From Gammaproteobacteria bacterium (lineage in GTDB: Bacteria > Pseudomonadota > Gammaproteobacteria > GCA-001735895), in contig JARFPR010000303.1 of assembly GCA_029288195.1 (NCBI GenBank), positions 1-10,863 of the forward strand: a stretch of DNA of 10,863 bases. Reading direction: 5' to 3'. A program made the position numbers and the translations under genes. Positions within the stretch are counted from its first letter, which is position 1. Each line of letters begins with the position of its first letter. This document shows, in pieces, positions 6,816 to 10,863 of this stretch. The notes under the pieces are model-generated. The model saw nothing but the letters and a program-made list of their open reading frames with translations. It did not search any database and had not been told where the DNA came from.

Positions 6816-8372
6816 CTAACCGGGACGATCGCGGATTTCGAAACGCCGAGCCGCTATCAGAATCAGCAACAATGCCGGAATGCCCAGAATTGCAGTGACC
6901 AGGAAGAAGCTGGGGTACCCGATCGCATCGACCATCGATCCCGAGTAACCGCCCAATACCTTTGGAATCAGGGTCATCAACGAGCTAAAGATAGCGAACT
7001 GCATCGCGGTGAAGGAGACATTGGTAAGGCTCGACAGGAAGGCGACGAACGCGGCGCTCGCAATGCCTGCCGACAGGTTATCGGCAGAGATTACGACGTA
7101 AAGCCAGAACATATCGTAGCCGATGCTTGCCAGCAGCATGAACAGCAAATTGGTCGCCGCCGCGAGCACCGCGCCCAACAGCAGGATACGCATCACGCCG
7201 TAACGAAGCGCGAGAAACCCTCCCAGGAAACCACCGGCGATAGTCATCAACAGGCCGAAGGTTTTGACCACGCTGGCGATTTCGGTTTTGCTGAAACCGA
7301 GATCCTGGTAGAAGACGTTTGAAATAACCCCAAGAACGATATCGGAAATTCGATAAAGTCCGATCAATGCTAGCAATATCCAGGCCAGTGACCAGCCGTA
7401 ACGACTGAAGAAATCACGTATCGGCATCAGGTAAGTACGCTCCACCATCGCGTAACCGACAATGCCGGATTTGACCAGCACTAATGCCAGCAGCCACATA
7501 AACGACAATGCCAGCGCAAGACGCAGGGATTCCACCAGCAACGCGGCCAGGAAAGGGTTGGCCAATACCGTGCCCAGAGATGTCTTAACACTACTGGCAA
7601 TATCCCCCGAAAAGAAAAAAACACCGACGAATCCCCCAATCGCGACCACGAACATCAGTAAAAATTGTAAATAGTCCTGGCTGGTACCAGCAACACTGTC
7701 TCTGTCTGCTCTTTGCGGTTCATCGATTACCAGCGTGGTGGCAACGCCAACCAGCATTGCAAGCGCCATCGCGCAATAGGTCCATTGCCATGCCTGATAG
7801 TCATAGGCTTCGCCACTGGTGCCAAACCAGTCGGCGAGGTATAGCGAGCCTGCACCCGCCACCAGCATACCGATACGATAACCGGCAATATAGGTTGCCG
7901 ACATCATTGCCTGTAATTCAACTTCGGCCGATTCGATACGATAGGCATCGATGACGATATCCTGGGTTGCCGAGGAGAAGCCGAGTAAAACCGCAGCCAG
8001 CGCCATCAGGGTCAGACTCGATTGATTCGCCGCGGGGTCGATCGATGCCATGGCAAGGATTGCAACAATGATCGCGAATTGCGCAGCCAATATCCAGGCG
8101 CGCCGGCGACCGAGCATCCGGGTCAACCAGGGCAAGGGTAATTGATCAACCAGGGGCGCCCACACGAACTTGAAAGAATAGCCAAGCGCGGCCCAGCTGA
8201 AATAGGTTACTGCGGCACGTTCAGCCCCGGCTTCACGTAGCCACAGACTCAGTGATGAAAAGATCAGTAAAAGCGGGATGCCGGCCGAAAAACCAAGGAA
8301 TAGCATCGTCACAACACGCCGATGAAAAAATAACCTGAGCGGGGAAACGGATTGCAGATTGCTTTGCTGCAC
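6816..8372 (-). CDS. ampG: AmpG-type muropeptide permease (MFS)
   Basis: An inner-membrane major facilitator transporter that brings GlcNAc-anhydroMurNAc peptides from the periplasm into the cytoplasm for cell-wall recycling; in beta-lactamase-carrying species it also supplies the AmpR signal. The protein is 518 residues with about 12-14 hydrophobic segments. Family signatures are LFLGFSAGIPLLL (24-36), FKFVWAPLVD (68-77), GRRRAWIL (88-95), SATQDIVIDAYR (134-145), GFSKTEIASVVKTFGL (359-374) and SADNLSAGIASAAFVAFLSSL (429-449). A middle section (about 236-340) with extra hydrophobic segments is consistent with longer AmpG proteins. The start is a GTG at 8372-8370 whose G is shared with the xth stop (TAGTG), so translation is probably coupled. 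AmpG imports the substrates from which the Mpl tripeptide is recovered. Paralogues such as AmpP cannot be excluded, so the symbol is less certain than the family. Confidence 0.9.
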   Translation of the reverse strand: MQQSNLQSVSPLRLFFHRRVVTMLFLGFSAGIPLLLIFSSLSLWLREAGAERAAVTYFSWAALGYSFKFVWAPLVDQLPLPWLTRMLGRRRAWILAAQFAIIVAILAMASIDPAANQSSLTLMALAAVLLGFSSATQDIVIDAYRIESAEVELQAMMSATYIAGYRIGMLVAGAGSLYLADWFGTSGEAYDYQAWQWTYCAMALAMLVGVATTLVIDEPQRADRDSVAGTSQDYLQFLLMFVVAIGGFVGVFFFSGDIASSVKTSLGTVLANPFLAALLVESLRLALALSFMWLLALVLVKSGIVGYAMVERTYLMPIRDFFSRYGWSLAWILLALIGLYRISDIVLGVISNVFYQDLGFSKTEIASVVKTFGLLMTIAGGFLGGFLALRYGVMRILLLGAVLAAATNLLFMLLASIGYDMFWLYVVISADNLSAGIASAAFVAFLSSLTNVSFTAMQFAIFSSLMTLIPKVLGGYSGSMVDAIGYPSFFLVTAILGIPALLLILIAARRFEIRDRPG

Positions 8373-9151
8373 TAGCCTGCGGGCTCAAGGTCATAGTCCA
8401 TAATCAACGGCGCATGATCGGAAAAGCGCTTATCTTTATAAATCCGTGCCCGCTGAATTCGGTCTTTCAATCCGGGTGTGACAATCTGGTAATCGATACG
8501 CCAGCCGACGTTCTTGTCCCAGGACTGTCCCCGGTTTGACCACCAGGTGTATTGTTCTTCGCGTTTATCGACAACGCGAAACGCATCAATAAAACCCACG
8601 CGTTCGAACAGGTCGGTCAGCCAGGCGCGCTCCTCGGGTAGAAATCCGGAGTTTTTCTGGTTGGAGCGCCAGTTTCTTAAATCAATATTCTGATGCGCAA
8701 TATTCCAGTCTCCACAGATGATGAATTCACGGCGTTTACGTCGCAGCGATTGCAGATGCAGCATAAAACTATCAAGAAACCGCCACTTGGATTCCTGGCG
8801 GTGATCACCTGACGAACCCGATGGCGCGTACAGTGAAATGATCGACAGGTTGCGATAGCGATATTCGAGGTAACGCCCCTCGTTATCGAACTCGGATTCG
8901 CCATAACCGCGAATCACCTGCAACGGCTTCTCCCTGCTGTAAATCGCCGTTCCGGAGTAGCCTTTTTTCAATGCATCGTAGTAGCTACAGTAGTAATTAC
9001 GGGGATGAAATATCGGCTGCTCCAGCTGCTCGGTTTGCGCCTTGGTTTCCTGCACACAAATGAAGTCCGCACGCTGACGGGGTAGCCAGTCGAAAAAGCC
9101 CTTGCGCGCCGCCGCACGAATACCGTTGGTGTTTACTGAGATCACGCGCAT
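8372..9151 (-). CDS. xth: Exonuclease III family AP endonuclease (Xth/Crc-related)
   Basis: A 259-residue endonuclease/exonuclease/phosphatase-fold nuclease, expected to cleave at abasic sites and degrade duplex DNA from 3' ends in base-excision repair. Active-site motifs are intact: NTNG (N7, N9), the metal ligand E35 in VQETKA, Y108 in SLYAPSG, D148 and N150 in CGDWN, D220 in WRIDYQ, and D245-H246 in SDHAPL. Length, the flow of the sequence (RRKRREFIICGDWNIAH, PEERAW, TPGLKDRI) and position next to pyrE all resemble Pseudomonas Crc. Crc, however, has lost several of these catalytic residues, so this gene is called a nuclease and not a catabolite-repression regulator. The ATG at 9151 fits the family start MRVISVN. 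The gene is head of an xth-ampG(-hemL) set and diverges from pyrE, with the MITE in between. Confidence 0.93.
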   Translation of the reverse strand: MRVISVNTNGIRAAARKGFFDWLPRQRADFICVQETKAQTEQLEQPIFHPRNYYCSYYDALKKGYSGTAIYSREKPLQVIRGYGESEFDNEGRYLEYRYRNLSIISLYAPSGSSGDHRQESKWRFLDSFMLHLQSLRRKRREFIICGDWNIAHQNIDLRNWRSNQKNSGFLPEERAWLTDLFERVGFIDAFRVVDKREEQYTWWSNRGQSWDKNVGWRIDYQIVTPGLKDRIQRARIYKDKRFSDHAPLIMDYDLEPAG

Positions 9152-9168
9152 CTGAAACTGCTACCAAT

Positions 9169-9174
9169 ATTATA
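9169..9174 (-). promoter_or_regulatory. Candidate -10 box for xth
   Basis: The minus strand reads TATAAT in an A/T-rich stretch 17 bp before the xth ATG. A transcript starting about 7 bp downstream would have a very short leader. No convincing -35 hexamer was found upstream, so this is a modest call. It lies outside the MITE (left end 9211), so the xth promoter probably survived the insertion. Confidence 0.38.
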
Positions 9175-9210
9175 TTCTGGCGATATGATACATGACTTGA
9201 GATATCCGAC

Positions 9211-9238
9211 TAGGGCCTGTTAACACTAATCCAATGGG
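9211..9238 (+). repeat. Left terminal inverted repeat of the MITE
   Basis: This 28-bp arm is the exact reverse complement of 9453-9480. It contains the palindrome GTTAAC. Similarity continues to 9246 with mismatches at arm positions 29 and 34. Confidence 0.92.
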
Positions 9239-9242
9239 CTCT

Positions 9243-9341
9243 GTTGCGTCTGAAAAAGCGCCAATTGAGGCGCGAGAAGCGTAGTTCGGTCATTCCAAAT
9301 GAGCGACGAGCAACGAATAGTGGCCCTTTTTCAGGCGCAAC
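9243..9341. repeat. Internal long hairpin A of the MITE
   Basis: The arms 9243-9263 and 9321-9341 are inverted repeats matching at 19 of 21 positions (GTTGCG[T/C]CTGAAAAAG[C/G]GCCA). The loop contains a short perfect hairpin TCATT-CCA-AATGA at 9290-9302, whose flanks pair partly, so the whole segment could fold as one long stem. No coding potential is seen. Confidence 0.75.
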
Positions 9342-9348
9342 CCTTCGG

Positions 9349-9448
9349 GCTGGGGCTATTTTTTTCACCCAGGGGCGTTATCATTCGCTCATGTAGAGTG
9401 ACTACACCACGCTCATTCTGCCTTGCTGGATGAAAAAATAGTCCCAGC
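9349..9448. repeat. Internal long hairpin B of the MITE
   Basis: The arms 9349-9372 and 9425-9448 are imperfect inverted repeats (GCTGGG, G or A, CTATTTTTT, then CA, C or T, CCAG), with two mismatches and a one-base length difference in the T run. The loop holds a perfect 5-bp hairpin TGTAG-AGTGA-CTACA at 9392-9406, flanked by a direct repeat of CGCTCAT (9386-9392 and 9410-9416). The right arm overlaps the extended right terminal repeat by four bases. Confidence 0.72.
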
Positions 9449-9452
9449 AGAA

Positions 9453-9480
9453 CCCATTGGATTAGTGTTAACAGGCCCTA
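9453..9480 (-). repeat. Right terminal inverted repeat of the MITE
   Basis: Exact reverse complement of 9211-9238. Its outer end is separated from the pyrE start codon by only 11 bp, so it occupies the place where a pyrE promoter core or leader would normally lie. Confidence 0.92.
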
Positions 9481-9491
9481 ACGATTCGCCC

Positions 9492-10130
9492 ATGCAAGCT
9501 TACCAATCCCGTTTCGTCGACTACTGCCTGCAGCGCGGCGCCCTCAGCTTTGGCGAATTCACGCTCAAATCCGGTCGCGTCAGTCCTTACTTTTTCAACG
9601 CCGGAATTTTTAATCGTGGCGCCGATCTCGCGGCACTCGCCGGGTTCTATGCCGATGCAATTCAGCATAGTAAAACTGATTTCGACCTGCTGTTCGGCCC
9701 TGCTTACAAAGGTATACCCCTGGCCGCAATTACCGCGAGCGCATTGTACCAACAACATCAACGTGACATCCCGTACGCATTTAACCGTAAGGAAGCCAAG
9801 GATCACGGCGAAGGAGGAAATACAGTGGGCGCCGAAATTAAGGGTCGGGTGATGATTATCGACGATGTCATCACCGCCGGAACCGCCATTCGGGAATCTA
9901 TCGAGTTAATCGAGACCCTGGGTGCCGAAGTTTGCGCCGTCATGATTGCAGTTGACCGGCAGGAAAAAGGTTCGGCAGATCTCTCTGCAATCCAGGAACT
10001 GGAGCAACAGGGATTGCGCGTCATCTCGATCGTAAAACTCGACCATATCCTCGAGTATTTGCAAACCAGCGGGGATAGCAAGCATCGGGCAGCCATCGAA
10101 GCTTACCGGGCCGAGTACGGAATCGACTGA
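9492..10130 (+). CDS. pyrE: Orotate phosphoribosyltransferase
   Basis: PyrE joins orotate to PRPP to give orotidine 5'-monophosphate in de novo pyrimidine synthesis. From the ATG at 9492 the protein is 212 residues, the usual length. FGEFTLKSGRVSPYFFNAG is at about 20-38, FDLLFGPAYKGIPLA at about 65-79 and the catalytic-loop segment FNRKEAKDHGEGG at about 97-109. The PRPP-binding motif VMIIDDVITAGTAIRES follows at about 120-136. An in-frame TTG at 9423 would add 23 residues, but those codons lie in or beside the MITE right end and match no PyrE N-terminus, while MQAYQSRFVDYCL fits the family start. No Shine-Dalgarno is visible in the 11 bp between MITE and ATG. Expression signals for this essential-pathway gene must therefore come from the MITE, from further upstream or from a leaderless transcript. 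Confidence 0.95.
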   Translation: MQAYQSRFVDYCLQRGALSFGEFTLKSGRVSPYFFNAGIFNRGADLAALAGFYADAIQHSKTDFDLLFGPAYKGIPLAAITASALYQQHQRDIPYAFNRKEAKDHGEGGNTVGAEIKGRVMIIDDVITAGTAIRESIELIETLGAEVCAVMIAVDRQEKGSADLSAIQELEQQGLRVISIVKLDHILEYLQTSGDSKHRAAIEAYRAEYGID

Positions 10131-10141
10131 ACTCAGACCGG

Positions 10142-10170
10142 TCGATACAGTCTACTTAGGTTCTTAAGAT
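10142..10170 (+). promoter_or_regulatory. Weak candidate sigma-70 promoter before the DUF1223 gene
   Basis: TCGATA (10142-10147, 4 of 6 to TTGACA) and TAAGAT (10165-10170, 4 of 6 to TATAAT) are separated by exactly 17 bp, 17 bp before the ATG at 10188. The spacing is ideal but both hexamers are imperfect; the gene might instead be read through from pyrE, 57 bp upstream. Confidence 0.28.
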
Positions 10171-10187
10171 ATAAAAACAGGTGCACC

Positions 10188-10863
10188 ATGCTTCGAGTCT
10201 TAATGCTCACCAGCCTGATCTCGCTTTCTGCCTACGCTGGCGAGCCTATTGAAATCAGCAGCGGAGAAAGGCAAACCGCCGTCGTCGAACTCTACACCTC
10301 GGAAGGCTGCTCGAGCTGTCCACCCGCCGATCGCTGGTTGTCGCGACTTGTTGACACACCCAAAGACGAGCTTAACGTTCTCGCACTGGCGTTTCATGTT
10401 GATTACTGGGATTACCTGGGCTGGAAGGATCGCTTTTCCAGCGCAGAATATACCCGCCGTCAACGCCACCTGGGCGCTAATAACCAGCAACGCACAATCT
10501 ATACCCCCGAGTTTTTTGTCAACGGCATGGAGGCTCGCGGCGCCAGTAAAATTCTCGACAAAATCCAGCAGGCTAACCAGCGACAAGCGCCTCTTGACCT
10601 TAAACTTACCGTTTCCAGGGATGAAACCGGACTTCTGCTTGAGCTTCATTCCCCTGGAGACCGAAGCACGGTCGGGCAAATTCATCACCGTTACCTGGTT
10701 TATGAAAATGACCTGTCGACCGATGTAAAACGCGGCGAAAATTCAGGTGAAACACTGAATCATCAGCAAGTGGTGCGCTACATGAGCCAGGCGCAGAACT
10801 TACAGCAAAACAATCAGCACCGTATCGCGATAGATCCCGACTGGAATCCACAGAATATAGGGG
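10188..10863 (+). CDS. Secreted thioredoxin-like DUF1223 family protein (truncated by window edge)
   Basis: An open frame from the ATG at 10188 runs to the window end without a stop (225 codons present). A signal peptide is likely: MLRVLMLTSLISLSAYA with cleavage near residue 17. The mature protein opens with VVELYTSEGCSSCPPADRWL (32-51), the DUF1223 signature, with a CxxC pair C41/C44. It then shows FHVDYWDYLGWKDRFSS (69-85) and YTPEFFVNG (105-113), where P107 is in the position of the thioredoxin-fold cis-proline. A weak AGG lies 6 bp before the start. The family is exported and thioredoxin-like, but its substrate is not established; a redox role in the periplasm is inference from the CxxC pair. 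It follows pyrE by 57 bp on the same strand. The C-terminus is missing only because the window stops. Confidence 0.9.
   Translation, partial: MLRVLMLTSLISLSAYAGEPIEISSGERQTAVVELYTSEGCSSCPPADRWLSRLVDTPKDELNVLALAFHVDYWDYLGWKDRFSSAEYTRRQRHLGANNQQRTIYTPEFFVNGMEARGASKILDKIQQANQRQAPLDLKLTVSRDETGLLLELHSPGDRSTVGQIHHRYLVYENDLSTDVKRGENSGETLNHQQVVRYMSQAQNLQQNNQHRIAIDPDWNPQNIG

Larger units (their letters stand above)
9211..9480. mobile_element. MITE-like non-autonomous element, 270 bp, no transposase
   Basis: The two ends are perfect inverted repeats of 28 bp (9211-9238 and 9453-9480), extending to 36 bp with two mismatches. Each end begins TAGGGCCTGTTAACAC read inward. No open reading frame of transposase type lies inside. 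The outermost TA at each end could be a duplicated TA target, making the mobile unit GGGCC...GGCCC at 9213-9478, as expected for IS630/Tc1-like or some IS5-family elements. With TA counted as element, the flanks show only AC/AC. The interior holds two long imperfect hairpins and two short ones, annotated separately. The element fills most of the xth-pyrE intergenic region and ends 11 bp before the pyrE ATG. Family assignment and autonomous partner are unknown. Confidence 0.86.

Noticed and set aside
6337..6819. 160-codon open frame on the plus strand over hemL
   Set aside because: It lies opposite the conserved N-terminal half of HemL and reads as a shadow frame with no family resemblance.
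9318..9365. Possible Rho-independent terminator inside the MITE (partial stem TAG...CTA followed by seven T at 9359-9365)
   Set aside because: The stem nearest the T run is short, bulged and has a loop of more than 20 nt; the T run is better explained as part of hairpin B.
9423..9491. TTG at 9423 as the pyrE start
   Set aside because: The added residues are translated from the MITE end and do not match PyrE N-termini, while the ATG at 9492 gives the normal family start and length.
10200..10688. 162-codon minus-strand and 159-codon plus-strand open frames at the right end
   Set aside because: Both overlap the DUF1223 gene, whose frame carries a signal peptide and the CSSC signature; the other frames are shadows.
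1..10863. CRISPR array, tRNA or rRNA genes, phage genes
   Set aside because: No regularly spaced direct repeats, cloverleaf-like segments, rRNA blocks or phage-type proteins were seen; the only sizeable intergenic region (9152-9491) is taken up mostly by the MITE.

Overview
The window looks like chromosomal housekeeping DNA from a gammaproteobacterium. The evidence is gene content and protein similarity (Mpl, AmpG, HemL, a separate GlyQ alpha subunit, UbiX, PyrE), plus an exonuclease III-type gene next to pyrE, an arrangement that recalls the pyrE-crc region of Pseudomonas. Base composition is moderate, and no phage or plasmid genes are seen. A more precise taxonomic placement cannot be supported from the sequence alone.

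Layout. (1) 1-332, minus strand: the start of glyQ, running off the left edge. (2) 426-5474, plus strand: a tightly packed set of six genes. They are a small membrane protein, mpl (peptidoglycan recycling ligase), a Ser/Thr protein kinase fused to a cyclic-nucleotide-binding domain, ubiX (flavin prenyltransferase for ubiquinone synthesis), a stand-alone LON substrate-binding-domain protein and a secreted chalcone-isomerase-like protein. The first four are joined by 4-bp start/stop overlaps or a 9-bp gap. (3) 5491-9151, minus strand: xth-like nuclease, then ampG (muropeptide permease), then hemL (tetrapyrrole synthesis). This set is convergent with the previous one across a 16-bp spacer. (4) 9211-9480: a transposase-less, MITE-like element of 270 bp with 28-bp perfect terminal inverted repeats and two internal long hairpins. 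(5) 9492 to the right edge, plus strand: pyrE, then a secreted thioredoxin-like DUF1223 protein truncated by the window end.

How the genes work together. Mpl and AmpG are two steps of one process: AmpG imports anhydro-muropeptides and Mpl re-attaches the recovered tripeptide to UDP-MurNAc. UbiX, HemL and PyrE supply ubiquinone, heme and pyrimidines. The kinase/CNB protein is the only obvious signalling gene, and its translational coupling to ubiX and closeness to mpl are the main functional puzzle. The MITE ends 11 bp before the pyrE start codon and fills most of the xth-pyrE divergent intergenic region. It must therefore have displaced or replaced the original pyrE leader, or now acts as part of it.

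The most interesting points are the kinase-CNB fusion with a DFS instead of DFG motif, the structured MITE abutting pyrE, and the catalytically intact nuclease at a Crc-like locus.
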